Below, one piece after another: positions 22,926-35,039 of a DNA stretch of 64,000 nucleotides. The notes under the pieces are model-generated. The model made no database searches. It saw nothing but the letters and a program-made list of their open reading frames with translations, and was not told the DNA's origin. Position numbers and translations under genes: made by a program. The DNA lies in contig OX411555.1 in NCBI GenBank assembly GCA_948146395.1, positions 59,272,187 through 59,336,186 on the forward strand, given 5' to 3'. How positions within the stretch are numbered: position 1 is the stretch's first letter; every line of letters begins with the position of its first letter. The stretch comes from Fragum whitleyi (taxonomy: Eukaryota; Mollusca; Bivalvia; Cardiida; Cardiidae).

Positions 22926-23078
22926 TAAGGTAGTGGAACCGTAATAGTTCCGCAACATTTCAGACCATATGTTCCTTCTCAGTGTTAATCGAGGTTTCCT
23001 AATGAAAATCATTAGGAAACCTCGGTTAACACTATTAAAGTTCATTACTCCCGAAACGTTGCAGAGCTACTACCTTAA
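22926..23078. mobile_element. TTAA-bounded hairpin MITE, family M3
   Basis: A foldback from 'ttaaggtagtggaacc' to 'gctactaccttaa'. The inner arms 'gttaatcgaggtttcctaat' and 'attaggaaacctcggttaac' pair around a tiny loop. TTAA at both outer ends suggests a piggyBac-like target. A second copy lies at about 61168-61332. Confidence 0.8.
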
Positions 23079-23318
23079 GTTTTCTTGACCCAGAAAGGTG
23101 TAAAGAAAAAAGTACTTATTTTTTACCAGTCTGTGCAGGTTGCGCAGACTGACGAGGATTGATACTTGTCTCGCTTCAAAAATGTCTATGACGCTTAACA
23201 TATCATATTTGTTCTTATCTTTTACAGATATTTCCAGTTCGTCTTCGGCTATCATCAATTCGACCATCTTTTTGAGAGCCTTCTTGCTGATGTTTTCAAT
23301 CTTCTGGAAGTACAGTCA
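23070..23318 (-). pseudogene. Possible minus-strand exon or gene fragment, unidentified
   Basis: On the minus strand 'tacttccag' is followed by a frame that starts K-I-E-N-I-S-K-K-A-L-K-K-M-V-E-L-M-I-A-E and continues with D-E-L-E-I-S-V-K-D-K-N-K, ending after about 79 codons. The amphipathic K/E-rich helix-like start is more protein-like than the surrounding shadows, and an acceptor-like site precedes it. However, part of the downstream frame overlaps sequence resembling the interior of repeat M6 ('gcgcagactgac'), and an M1 MITE abuts its 5' side. It could be a captured or decayed gene piece. No family recognised. Confidence 0.25.
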
Positions 23319-23319
23319 A

Positions 23320-23732
23320 TAACATCGCGAAATTGACATTCACCTCGATCCAAACCATTCTTATTCACCCAGTCACCTATCCATGCATTCTCTCAAATCG
23401 AGCAAATAAGCTACGAAATCATTTGAAAATAATTCGAAATCGTTCAGGACAATCACCTGTTAATTGATCAAATTATTCTACGATTTTATCGGCTGGTTAA
23501 GATTTGAAACTGTCTGATTGGTCAATGAAGACACACAAATAGAAAATTACGTATATTTTATGAAAGGGAGGTGAAATATCGATGATTTCGTTCAATTTTG
23601 ACGAGTTTGGCGATATTCGACCCCCCCCCCCCTTGAATTCCACTCTTAAAACGCTCCACACTCTCGTTCAATATCAATCCATAATCATTCCAATACCATA
23701 TAACTTCTCAATTTCATTATGCTGTTAACTGT
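23320..23732. mobile_element. MITE family M1 copy
   Basis: Left 'cagtcaataacatcgcgaaa' and right 'aatttcattatgctgttaac' are the family ends. The core 'gaaagggaggtgaaatatcg' plus a C run is present. Confidence 0.8.
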
Positions 23733-25500
23733 TTCATATCTCGTGTAAGTAATACAAAAATGCGTGCTTAAGGAACGAACTCCTATGATATTAAGCCAAA
23801 AAAGTCATTTTTTTACAAGTGTTTTTTAAAAAAATGTCGTTCATAAGATTTGTTGCATGAATCTTCATTTGTAAGTCTAAACATGTAAACTTTTGTAAGA
23901 AATACCATTATTATTTATATTTATATCCAACTCATTGTATGAGTTTTTACAAACGATCATTTACGTGTTATACAATTAACGTTCTCGGTAAATCTATGCC
24001 AACTTGTTTGTATATTAAAAGATCGCCGACGACAAACAAAGACTGATTGACGCTCATTTATAATCAGATGCCTGTTGATCTCCGATATTTTGTTTAAATC
24101 ATTTTCATTGAGGGGCGGCTTAAACGTTGTGTCTTATCAGTTATAAGATATTATTTAATTAAATAATATTTAAATAGCTAAGGTATGTGTCATGACAGAG
24201 ATGAAGGGGCGGGGATTGTGATCCCCGGATTATGCTTTTTATCTAATTTTAAGTGAAGATTTACTAATTATCCGGAAATTCCGGTACATACAAAAATATT
24301 CACGTGATATGTGACGAAAACGGCACAATTAAAGTGATAAGAAATCTAGCAAACAAAGCAAGCCCAGTCGGTAGACCGAACCTTATATCAGGATTTTCAT
24401 TTCAGAACATACTTATTTGTCGCTGTATTAGCTAACCCCAATACGGCGGATAATCGTTAATTCATATGGTGTGTGGTAGATATACACAAATGAAACTGGT
24501 TAATGATTTCTAAATTAATCGGCGATATTTTCGAAAAGTTATGTATTTCTGGCGGCATAATTGATCGAGTGACTTCATGAATTCGAGAGAAATGGCCACC
24601 AATGTGACTTTCAGCAAAAGGGGTGTTAACATTAAATCTTATGTCAAATCCAGTACAAATTAGACAGACTACTTAAGTAGTAACCTTGGTTTTCTGACTA
24701 CATGTGACTACATGAAATATGTCATCCGAGAATGACGGCACTTCTTTTCTTTTTTAATCGCTTCACATCAAACGGATTATTTAATTATTTGATTAATTGG
24801 GTGGTATAAAAGGCCATAGTGTAAGCTATTTTTGTAAAAGAAAAGTAGCAATTTGTTTTATCATTACAGCATTTTAATACTGTTCGTATTTTCATAGATA
24901 AATGATGAATACAAGATTCTCCGTTTTGATTAATTCATTTATCTGCTCATCTGAACACGAAGTTATAAAGGTGAGCTATCAAGATATGTTAATCATGCAA
25001 CGTCCATCTATCTGGAAAGTCTTCTCTCAAGCTAGCCACCAGACTTCATCTATATGACATATGATTGAATATTAGGCTGAGCACTTTCGAAATACTTCAC
25101 AGAAAGAGGATCTTAAAAATGGCAAAGTTGAAATCATTGATATTTAGGTCTATATATCTAGCTTAAATCACTTAATGGTCTTCTATAAGAAAACTTCAAA
25201 TTATTGATTCTAATTGAAAAATAGTCGTTTGTTGTGATTTGCCGGCTTTACATAGAAATAAATAAGGAATTCTTTAAAAAAAACTTCTACGTTCAAACTT
25301 GATATTTCGAATGTGATATCAAAAACAACCACCAACAAATTGTACATCAATATATGGCTCCATCTTATACTAATGCTGAGTTCAATCACACTATGCATTG
25401 GTAACCCTTAACAATCATTTGAAATAAATGAATCTCATTCATTCAGCCGCCGTCTTTTCATACACAGCTATCTAAAGCTGAAATTTTGTCTTTTTTTTTT
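23733..25500. other. Intergenic or intron, no gene
   Basis: No coding, RNA or clear repeat feature. Slightly GC-rich patches near 24,190-24,240 have no structure I can name. Confidence 0.4.
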
Positions 25501-26840
25501 AGATATCATTTATTCTCGCTGGTGGATCTAGCTATAAAGATCTACCAGTTTGTCTATGTAGGTATAAATGTTTTGTTATTAAATGTAATTCGAGGTTTGT
25601 TATTATCTCTTTTCATATTGATCGTGCAACATGTTCATGACCACTATCCATTCAATAGATACAACACTTTTTTTTTCAGATGGCCTATATGAACTACTAT
25701 TTTTCTCTTCCCTGTTACAATGGTCTCGAATAATTGTACTTGAATGAAGATGGCGAGGGCGCAAATTGGGCTGTACAAACTCAAGTTTGCACGGTGTAAC
25801 CTGTGCCCACACTCTCTTCAACTCATCTAAACAATGCTAAAAAAAGGATCATATCGTCCCTTCAGCATGTGAAATCAATTACCTTGCATGGCTTGGACTG
25901 TTCAATGATGGCATAATACAGGAGGTGATATGGGACAAAGCACCTGTCAGTGCACTACCCCAAGTCCCCAACTGGGTTAAAACATTCATGTTTGGTTTTC
26001 CCGAAAAAGAAGTCTTTCATCTACAACTACTGACTGCCTAATGACTAAACTTTCAAATTCAATGAAATGATCCTTATAAAGATTTGACTAATCATGTGTC
26101 CTTAAACACGTAATATTAGCATTTGAATATTGTTAAAGCTTACTTATGGATACTTTTCTCATGTTGTACAATAATGTACCAAGAGTGAATAAAGGATTTT
26201 GTATTGTATTGTTTTGAATTAAATATATGTTCTACGTTTTACAATATCAGATAAAACTTAGAAATTATAGAAGGAATCCTTGAAATTCTTCTTCCAATGT
26301 ATGAGGCCAAGAAATATTGTCATGTTACATTTCCTTAAGCCATTTTATTAAATAAAAGAACTGTATAGCCCTAAACTAAAAATTATATGTCCCATGTTGT
26401 GTAATTCCGTATCAATGTGAAGAACAGAAGCGCCAACACTCTTTTCTTTCCTGAAAGCAAAGTCCAAAGCTTTCAGATTCCTATCCGTATGACTCCTGTT
26501 AAAACACAAACTTGTTTAAAGTGGCCAGATGTATACAAAATAACCGTTGGTCAAATTCTAACCTACAGTTATTTACAGCCGATCATGATCCCATTAAAAC
26601 AACAACTCTGAATGGTTGCATATACTTTCCGAACTAAATTTCATCAATTGTTAACTTTTTAACAACCAGGACAGATCCAAATTAGCCCTTTAATGATCTC
26701 ATTGTAATAATTTGGACCTTAATTATAGTTTTGTATCATTTATTCATTTACGATACCGATTTAAAATTATTTATATTCTTACATTGGAATTATAGTCCTT
26801 TGCTGTGGGTTCTAGTAAATATCATTAAGAAAAAAACAAG
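25501..26840. other. Intergenic or intron, no gene
   Basis: A stretch near 25740-25990 is less AT-rich ('gaagatggcgagggcgcaaa') and may be a decayed repeat; I cannot assign it. The rest is featureless. Confidence 0.35.
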
Positions 26841-26844
26841 GGGG

Positions 26845-26895
26845 TCTTAGACCTAGGTGAGCAATGTAGAACCACCATGGTAATCTTGTTTATGT
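26845..26895 (+). repeat. Tail fragment of the long bivalve repeat
   Basis: The stretch 'cctaggtgagcaatgtagaa' and 'ccaccatggtaatcttg' matches the terminal motif of the element at 4125-5145. Confidence 0.6.
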
Positions 26896-27315
26896 ATTGA
26901 TTTTCTTGAGTTTTTTCTAAAGTAGGACTTGTTTGATCATGTTTAATAAAAAAGCGAAAACATTGAGGTTTGGACCCATTATGCATCCTGGCTCACCGTA
27001 AAAAAACATTTTCAAAATGGAAATTACACGATGAGTTATTGAAAGAAATTCGTACACCTGGCTGGTAACTTTTTTTTATGTCTTATTCAGTATGCATTAT
27101 TTGGGATATTGTAATTCGGAAACTTAAAAGTGAACGAAAGTTACCTTTTTCAGAATTTTTTACGTGATTATAAATTTTGTTACCATAGTTGCATAAGTAT
27201 ACTCAGGGGGGAGTTAAAAAATACTAAAAAGGTAAGCGAAATAATGATTCCAGTGTTTATTCCCGCCCGGAGATAGGGGCCATGTTTTAGTCTCCATTCC
27301 GAATTTCCCAAAATT

Positions 27316-28675
27316 GTTGCACCAATTTCACACCATAGAACCGGTTGTATTGGACACTGTCCGGTTGTACCGAACACAATTGAGTTATTGTCGCTTAGTG
27401 GCAGCGGGTACAGTTTACAACATCGTGAAATTGACAAGATGAATGATTTTGGAATGATTTTGGAACGAGGTTGAATGAATGTGTCGAGCGACTTTTGAGT
27501 GAATTTAATGGGAGGTAATCCAGTATTGCAAATTTTGTTCAGGATGAACAAAATTAGCAATATTGATTACCTCCCTTTAATAAAATATGCATAAAAGTTC
27601 TGTAAACTACTTCCTATTTTTTCAAGAACCTATCAGACGCTAACTATTTCAATTATGGCAGTGAAATCACGATTTTTTCCCATTTGTTTTTATTTTGAAT
27701 GTAGCTGTTGGTTGTATACTTTTTAGTCATTTGGAGCGTTTTTGATCGATTTGAATGAATGTTTGGAATGAATGAATGGAGCGATGAGTGAGCGATTTAG
27801 AATGGTTTTGATTGAGTTAAATGTCAATTTCACGATGTAATTAACTGTATCTATTGACATTTATTTACCAGTCTTAGAGTATTCCTTTCCAAACCACCTC
27901 GAAGATGTTGGTAAAAGTAATAATAAACTTGGTTCAGATGCAATTTTCAAACGAGACACGATTGCTTTTCTCCAGAAAACGCCTCGTAGTTGCATTTTAG
28001 CGGTAACTTCACTTTCTAGGAACAATATCTACTTTTCTTTGCAATTCTGAGGAAAGGGAAATACACTATTTTATTTTACATGTACTATCCTACCATTGTG
28101 TGAAATTTCATGCGATAAAACGCTTCAACAGAAACACTATTAAAGTTAAAAGTCGTCTAGCGAGAAAGAAATAGTGTATTCGAACACCTTTACGTTAGTA
28201 ACGGTGTCCCGAGTCAACCACCTTCCGAACGTAACGGTGTTCGAATACACTACTTTTTTCTCACTTGACGACTTTAAACATTGAAACTTTTTATGTTTGG
28301 GGGATTTAGTTAATAAAATATCACATAGAGGTGGGGTAGTGAACGGAGAATAAAATCGTTTGCTTCATTTTACCCTGAACTGCATAGAAAAGTAGTTATT
28401 GTTCCGAGAAAATGAAATTACCGCTAAAGTGCACCTACGAGGCGTTTTCTGGAGAAAGGCAAACGTGAGGGGCCTTTAAAACTTCATATGAATATAGTTT
28501 ATTATGCCATTTACCAACATCTTCGAGATGGTTTGGAAAGGAACACCCTAAGACCGGTAAATAACTGTCAATAAATACCCAATGTCAGTCTGCGGCAATA
28601 ACTCAATTGTGTTCGTTACAACCGGACGGTGTCCGGTACAACCGGTCCTTTGGTGTGAATATTGCATCCAATGCC
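27316..28675. mobile_element. Large foldback element with nested M1 MITE and central hairpin
   Basis: The outer arms are inverted copies: 'gttgtaccgaacacaattga' on the left mirrors 'tcaattgtgttcgttacaac' on the right; 'cctcgaagatgttggtaaa' mirrors 'ttaccaacatcttcgagatg'; 'ccagaaaacgcctcgtag' mirrors 'ctacgaggcgttttctgg'. The centre (28145-28275) is a tight hairpin, 'gtgtattcgaacacc' with 'ggtgttcgaatacac'. The left arm is interrupted at 27411-27854 by a complete M1 MITE that has no counterpart in the right arm, so M1 arrived later. Frames here are not genes. Confidence 0.85.
27411..27854. mobile_element. MITE family M1 copy, complete, nested
   Basis: The ends 'cagtttacaacatcgtgaaa' and 'tttcacgatgtaattaactg' are flanked by TA on both sides. 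An internal short palindrome ('attttgttcaggatgaacaa') and mirrored 'gggaggtaat...attacctccc' are diagnostic. This is the best-preserved copy of the family. Confidence 0.85.
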
Positions 28676-28802
28676 TGAGATATTTTTGTTTTGATAGGCA
28701 ACCGTAAATAAGTTTTATTAACACATTGTACGAATTTGTGGATCAAACCCCGTACACAGCAGTTGTCAACCAGAGGTTGCGGCCCGAAAAGCACTCCACA
28801 TA

Positions 28803-29098
28803 TAATATAGTGATTTTTGATTGATTGATTGAATGAAGTTTTACGCCGCTTTCAAGATTTTTTCAGTTATATCGCGGCGGCTGGAGCACCTAACAATGGA
28901 TTCCTGGTATTTCTCTCACCAGTACAACCACCACATCCTTTCCTAGCCTCCAGCTGCTATCTCAAAAAGGTCTACGATTATCAAACCATTGGTGAGAGAC
29001 ACTTGTCGGAAAGAATGAGTGCCGCCGTCGGGGAATGAACCCGGGACCTCTAGATTGACAGTCCTACGCGCTACCAACTGCGCTATGACGGCGGCCCA
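28803..29098 (-). mobile_element. tRNA-derived SINE, full length
   Basis: Read on the minus strand: head 'ccgccgtcatagcgcagttg', B box 'ggttcattccccgacg', body and a tail 'gaaagcggcgtaaaacttca' ending in ATTG/TTGA-rich repeats near 28805-28830. It is the most complete copy in the window. Confidence 0.88.
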
Positions 29099-29385
29099 TA
29101 TAATATAGTAAAAGGAAGATCGATTTTTATAAATTCGGTTAATTTCTTCAGCGTAAAAGTTTCAATCATGTGTGCGCAGCCTGACCACGTTCGGATCTTT
29201 TTACGCTTCAGGTGTCTTTTTTCGTATCTTGTCATAGAGACATGGTAAATTGACATGCATGTGACGATCCTGGAAGTCCGCAAATTAATCATTTACAAAA
29301 GAGATTGGTTCCTCCTCCATGGGTGTTCAATCACTTGCCAAACTTCGGAAACTCTTATGCAAGAAGGTAAAATTATAATTGTATA

Positions 29386-29648
29386 TGTGACCCGTCACGC
29401 GAAAAAGGACCATCTCGGTAGTGCGTAAAGTGTCGACCCTAGTAAGACTGCGCGGACTGCGCAAACTGACTAGGGTCGAAACTTTTTGCGCCGAGATTAT
29501 TTTCTGAATCTAGAATGATCAATCTACCTTCCAAATAAAGAATTTTTGAAATGTGACTTCTGATTGACCTTTGCTGGATCAAATCTCTTTTTGATTAATG
29601 CATCGTACAGATTTCCCGGTTGGTCCCTTTTTTGCGTGACGGGTCACA
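29386..29648. mobile_element. TIR element, family M6, complete
   Basis: Inverted termini 'tgtgacccgtcacgcgaaaa' and 'tttgcgtgacgggtcaca' bound 263 bp. An inner imperfect hairpin ('gtcgaccctagtaagac' with 'gactagggtcgaaac') lies at 29430-29480. Other copies: 11064-11766 (split) and 51499-51650 (partial). No open frame. Confidence 0.85.
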
Positions 29649-30790
29649 TTTATTAAAAATATCAGCCAAGTGCTTGAAATATAGAAACATCTCATGATGG
29701 ACAATCTGCTATTCTGACAAGGATCGATACTTCACGCACCAAAAGATTGCCCATTTTCGTCCGAAGGGACACTTATGTATTAAATTGTCATTTTCGTCGG
29801 AACTACGCAGCTCTATACCGACACTTTTGTCTGAAGTCACAGACAAAACCCCTGTATATTCCGCCGATGACTTAGCCGTCCAATTATCTAATTTTCTTTA
29901 TGTCCTCAGTTACAAAACAAATGGCCGAGCCGAATCAGGTAAAGCAAGCAATTATTGACAAATCACCGACGCTGATTTTTGTGTGACATTTGCCAAGAAG
30001 AGGAAATATTTATTTTGAAGTCACACTTAATCGACAACGAGTCATTCCCTTATGTTTTGTCTAGCTATGAAGCACCAAATTATATAATCGAATAATCAAA
30101 GCCACCTGACGATACACCTGCGAGAAGTCGCCGATATCTTATGTTCAGTTAACACATTTCTGGCCCGTCAAATGATCGGTCAGACTGCCGGCAAAAAGTC
30201 GCGGATGGAATCAAATCCAAAGACGTAGGTCATCTTTTCTGTATACTTTAACAGTTGAAAATCACAAAACTCGCTACTGAACCTGAAGTCTGTCCATCAA
30301 ACTTAAATGGTTTAAATCATCATTATATAAGCTACTGATTGTGAGCAATACTCTTTATAGAGAAGCCTCACCCAAAAGTTAATCATTACTTTTGTTTGAT
30401 GTAATTGTAGAAGTCAGCTATTTCGTTTTACGGCATACTTTGGATGAAATCAGGAGGTAAAATAAATTTTATTTGGAGGTAATTAATATAAAGATTTTAC
30501 TTCGGTTTTCATCTTTATTAAAATATTTTTTTTTTGAAAAACTTGATTTCATATATATCTATCATCATGGCGTATATGTACGTAAATGGCATGATTTTAA
30601 TTGATAAAAACTACAAGAACAGTTACTTCTTTCGCTATATTTTGCCATCGAATTGATTTAGCATGATGACTTATATCCTAGGCACATCTGTAAGAATAAA
30701 TGTAAGAAAAAAAAAGGTTCTATTTACAGTCGTTCTAGCAAGGATAATGTTTACTTTTAAACATAAACACATTTTTACATATAATATTCA
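29649..30790. other. No firm gene; CpG-richer block at 29,870-30,240
   Basis: A block with more CG dinucleotides than its surroundings holds 'tttatgtcctcag' followed 29 nt later by 'aatcag|gtaaag', the shape of a tiny exon, and short frames starting M-A-E-P-N-Q and M-I-G-Q-T-A-G-K-K-S-R. None can be tied to a known family or to neighbouring exons. Confidence 0.25.
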
Positions 30791-31200
30791 TTTAAATGCT
30801 TTTCTTCTGTATTAAGGTCCACTGGCCGAAGGCAAGCGAACTATTTACATGGCTGTGTGTCCATCATTTGTCCTTCTGGCCGTGCGTTAATGCGACCGTC
30901 CTTCCGTACGTTAACCTTTTCTTTAGACAAGCGCACCGCCTACGGATGCCTACGATCGGCTGTTGGTTCCTGGGTGGTGGGTTAAAATCAAAGTGGAAAA
31001 AGGGGGTCAAGTTGTTCTTAATGTATCTAGAGTTGTTCCCTTGATAGTATAAACTACTTCTTATGGTGAACATGTGTGCCAAGTTTCAAGTGAATGCATT
31101 TAAAAGGACCACAGATATCACAGTGTCAGAGCTTTTTTTACGACGACAAAAACAAAGACAACAACAACGACGACCACGCGAAAGCTAAAGCAAATTCCCG
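30790..31200. repeat. Decayed bivalve interspersed repeat
   Basis: Motifs such as 'gtgtgccaagtttcaagtga' and a 3' 'acgacgacaaaaacaaagac' tract resemble the widespread repeat type described at 4125. It is followed by an A run at 31321-31339. Confidence 0.4.
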
Positions 31201-32005
31201 GGTCATTGATTGCCGGCTTTTCGTGACTTTTGTTCATTCATAAATCTTTAATGATACTCTAAAACTAAAACATTGGGCAAATTTCAATAAACTTCGGAAT
31301 TAATGTTCCCTTGGTGAACTAAAAAAAAAAAAAAAAAACCTGTCCCCCAAATATGAGCGTGACAGGGCAGGGCTTTTCTCACTTTAAGATATATAAAAAT
31401 CTTCTCCTTCCAAACCCGTGAACCAATTTCAATAAAACCTAGAGCACATGTTCGTTCGAACCTCTACTTATTTGGTTCAAGATATTTGATTGAACCCCAA
31501 ATAAGGATATATAATATATATACTGAACAACAAAGAATCGCATCACCTAAATAAGGTCACGAGAAAAATATACTTATAGGTATTGTTTAAAATGGTTGTA
31601 AAAATAACAACTTTCTTCAATTTGTAACATCTTTATGCTTTCAAATTTTGACAAGGGACATTCACCGAACTAAATTATTGGAATACGTTTATGTACCCCC
31701 CAATTTAATTTATTTCACAATCAGTATCTATTATGTCCCAATATGACCGCTATACAGGCAACACATAGGTTCCTCAATGAGTTAATTATTCTTCTTGTAA
31801 GATTTGCAGAGATATTCCTCCATTCTGAAATAGGAGCTTGATGTAATTCCTGCGCCCGAGCTCGTCTCAAACATGCTCGATCGGTGCAAGATCAGGTGAC
31901 AGTGCTGGCCATGGTAGGACATGTACAATTTGATTATTAAGAAATGTTCAAACGATCCTTGCTCTGTGTGCACGTACATTATCCTGCTGCAAAACGTTGA
32001 CCTTA

Positions 32006-32145
32006 TTAGTTATACGGTTTCTTGCCAGGGTATATGACGATTTATTCCCGGCTGGAAAAATGATGTCACCCGAGCCGTAAGCGAGGGTTGACATCATTTT
32101 TACTGCTGGGAATAAATCGTCATATACCCAGGCAAGAAACCGTAT
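32006..32145. repeat. Hairpin MITE inserted in the Tc1 pseudogene
   Basis: The left arm 'tatacggtttcttgccaggg' to 'aaaaatgatgtca' pairs with the right arm 'tgacatcatttttactgctg' to 'caggcaagaaaccgtatta'. Arms are about 60 nt, nearly perfect. It sits inside the transposase reading frame, so it landed after that element. Confidence 0.85.
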
Positions 32146-32699
32146 TACGAATTTATTATACTTCAAAGTTTTAGGGCCAAATATCTGCCTTTTGCCTATT
32201 TTAAGCGTTCGTATAAACCGATTTCTTTTTATCCACCAATATCCCTTGATGCGCCCCTATGTAAAGTAAACATGTACAAAGTGACGTCATGTATAGTTGT
32301 GACGTCACACTACTACACTCTGTGCTATTGTGATATGTAAGCGTTTGTTGGCTGAAACTGCGAGAAACTTGGCACTTTAAATGGACAGATTTGTACAAAT
32401 TTAAGGTATTTATTGACATCTATATCATTTTTTATTTGCACATTATTAACTGACATCCTTTTCAACTGTATCGTAGTGTTTATATTCGGGTCGTGTTATC
32501 AGCGAAGCGAGAGAAACATGGCTGCCATTACCGTTTCGATTTTTTGTCTATGTTAACGTCGAGGCGCCTTAAGGAAACATTAGAGGTAATACCGGAGCGG
32601 CCGTAGCTATCAATGTTTGTCAGGTCAGCATTAACCAATGAGAATGCTAGAATTTTCTTTGCAGTATAATAAAAGGGTTAGTCTGGAGAAAGGGTAAAC
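32146..32699. other. Insertion within the Tc1 pseudogene, no gene
   Basis: Unrelated DNA between the two halves of the transposase. It contains two TGACGTCA-like sites at 32282-32310 ('gtgacgtcatgtatagttgt', 'gtgacgtcac'). Origin unknown. Confidence 0.4.
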
Positions 32700-33319
32700 C
32701 ATATGCTCTATGACCTCGTCACGATATGTAACCGTATTTACGGGCAAAATGAAGAAATGCAGCTCTGTTTTTTTCCATTGAGACTAATCCCGCCCAAAAC
32801 AATTAAACTTCCAACACCAACCTATTGGCCTCAGCAACGCAACATCGAGCATAGCGTCCCCCTTGACGATGCCAAACACGCCGTCTGCCATCAGCCATGC
32901 TAAGACGGGAACGGGATTCATCCGTAAACAGAACGGACCTTCACATTCCCCTATTCCCTCCTTGATGTGTTCTTGTCCATTGGAGGCGCAAGCGCCTATG
33001 TCGGTCTGTCAGAATTGGTCCGACGTACGGTCTACTACCATTTATAAAAGATTTTCGGAGTCTACGTCGGACGGTTTGAGATGATATTTGAGGTGCACGA
33101 CGACCTGGAATCAATCTGATTGTGGCAGTTGCAGGTAGGAATCTTTCTCTTAGATGTGCCAGCCTTATTTGCCAACAATCTAAGACATTTCTCGATTTGC
33201 AAACAAAAAGATAATGATTCATTTAATCAAAAACTGATGAAATTGTATTCAAAGACATTCTTAAAAATTCAAACAACAATAAGTAAAGATCGACCTCGTT
33301 GTGACACCTTTCAATAGAA

Positions 33320-34577
33320 ATCAAAAGATCAAATCATTTCACCAAATGCCATATGATGAAAATACATTTACCAATTCTAGCGTACAAAAACCTTAATGCA
33401 AAAACGTGCATGGTCGTGGCTGTTAACTTTGTACACAGTTTCATCAATAGAGAAAAAACGAGATTTGAATCTGTAATAAATTTGACTCACAGATCTTGCA
33501 TATAATTTGTCACCCTTGGCCCTCCTCGTCCCTGAATATCTTGCACCGAACATGTTTGCCTAAATTTCTGCCTAAATTTCTGACCATATCTCTTAAAGTA
33601 TGATAGCGCTCATCATGAAAATTTATAAGTAGATAGATCTCATCAACAGGAAGTGGAGTGCAAAAGAACCATAACTCTACCTGGCTTATCTTTAAGTCAA
33701 CTTTTCGGCACTAATACATAAGACGTGTAACTGTTACTTTACACTCACTTGAGCATGTCAATCTTCTTTTAAAATTTGATTTTTGTGGCATTCCGACTTA
33801 TGCGACGACAGAAAAAAGCATAAAAGACAATTTACTAGTGGATATTCTAGATGTCACAATTTAGGCCCTATCTTTTTCATGCCTGCTCAGAATAATGGTC
33901 TAATTATAGCTAATGCACATTGTGATTTTGTTTGCATTACGACTTGTAACGGGATAATGAGCCTTATAATCAAATTTCAGTTGTATCCAAGGGGAAATAA
34001 TTTGGGTTCAATCTTTCCCAAACTTGATGAAAACTTGCTTTCCGGTAATAAGAAGATCCCTGTCGACTTTGTTTGTATTCTTAGGTACGTCATTGGAAAT
34101 GGTTGTTGATGATAATTTCCTTTTTACTACTTCAGAGGTCATGCATTTAGTTAATTCATTTTCAAACAATCCAAAGATTGTTTTTATCTTGTCATGAACA
34201 ATATCCTTATTGATATTTGACATTGTCCCAACTCATGTCTTATGAAGAGGAGCCATACTTATAATTTCCTTAGAATCATTAGACTATATGTATACATCTG
34301 TAAATATTAGTTAACAAAAAGTTAACATCATTATTAAAAGTGAAAAAAAATGTTCATAATTTTAAAGTCTGTTAGGGGGCCTTTAACTTTGATTGAATGA
34401 TCTTTTAAGACAAATCAAACTGCTAAGACAGTAGCCAAGGAGACGTAGGTAAGGTGAATCGTCTAAATAAATCGTCTCTGTTGTTCCTAACCCACTAAGT
34501 CACCCGTTCTTTTTCTGTCAATGTTAAAGACTATCGATCTTCTTAAGCAATACTGCTTATCATTTGTTTCAACACAG
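33320..34577. other. Upstream of peptide gene 1; no firm feature
   Basis: The frame at 33783-34109 has no splice context or recognisable domain and looks repeat-derived ('ttcccaaacttgatgaaaac'). A possible 5' untranslated exon of gene 1 could end at 'gacgtag|gtaagg' near 34453, but it has no similarity to the 5' exons of genes 2 and 3, so it is not called. Confidence 0.35.
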
Positions 34578-34586
34578 ATATATGAG

Positions 34587-34756
34587 ATGGACTTTGGACA
34601 TTTATTGATGCTACTAACGTTGTCTTCAATGTTCATCACACCAGAAGCATGTTGGTATAAATTAGATGATTGTATCGAGGAACAGATATGTGGTGGACAG
34701 ATGTGCTTTTTTGGGCGTCGGGTAGGCACATGTCAAAGGAGAGGAATCCTTTGCAG
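34587..34756 (+). CDS. Cys-rich secreted peptide gene 1, core exon
   Basis: The exon starts at an acceptor ('tttcaacacag', exon from 34578); the start is ATG 34587, because translation there gives a clean signal peptide (M-D-F-G-H-L-L-M-L-L-T-L-S-S-M-F-I-T-P-E-A) where an upstream in-frame ATG-like start would not. It is followed by C-W-Y-K-L-D-D-C-I-E-E-Q-I-C-G-G-Q-M-C, then G-T-C-Q-R-R-G-I-L-C, and the exon ends two bases into a codon at 'tgcag|gtacac'. The exon at 39740 supplies R-C-Y-I-R and a tail. Seven cysteines; core spacing C-x5-C-x4-C-x8-C-x6-C-x-C. The mature part is arginine-rich, secreted and small, like bivalve antimicrobial peptides, but CX4C in place of CX3C does not fit the cysteine-stabilised alpha-beta defensins. 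Function is inferred, not shown. Confidence 0.82.
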
Positions 34757-35039
34757 GTACACGATAGATGCTCAATTAAAGTCCCGACAACCCGCCAAAT
34801 TTAAGAAATCTGTGTAACTCATACATACAATGCACACAAAAAAGTATCACAAAACTTAAATCAAGGACCAATAAAAATTCTTTCAGTAAAGAAAGGATAT
34901 GAAGTTCATCAGGCATTTGCAAGTTTCTTTTGGTCGCCAAGTGGATGCTCTGAAGCCTCCTTTTCAATTCTGATACTGGCGTAATATGTGAGAATTAACA
35001 TTTATTCAAATTACAATTAATGAAATTTCAGGCACTTTG

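Larger units (their letters stand above)
31780..33222 (-). pseudogene. Tc1-like transposase pseudogene, interrupted
   Basis: Read on the minus strand. 33222-32941 encodes a helix-turn-helix-like segment (R-L-A-H-L-R-E-R-F, V-R-R-R-L-R-K, T-D-R-H-R-R-L-R-L-Q-W-T-R-T-H). Next, 32940-32700 gives V-L-F-T-D-E-S-R (first catalytic D), G-R-R-R-V-W-H-R, G-G-I-S-L-N-G and Y-R-D-E-V-I-E-H. After about 690 bp of unrelated DNA, 32005-31790 gives L-Q-Q-D-N-V-R-A-H-R-A (second D) and A-L-S-P-D-L-A-P-I-E-H-V (E of the DDE triad). Stops, frameshifts and the insertion make it non-functional. Its relatives move DNA by cut and paste at TA sites. Confidence 0.88.

Noticed and set aside
27180..27560. 126-codon minus-strand frame
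   Set aside because: Spans the end of a foldback and half of an M1 MITE, so it is repeat-derived.
33783..34109. 108-codon + frame upstream of gene 1
   Set aside because: No domain or splice context; phrases such as 'cttgatgaaaacttgc' suggest a decayed interspersed repeat.
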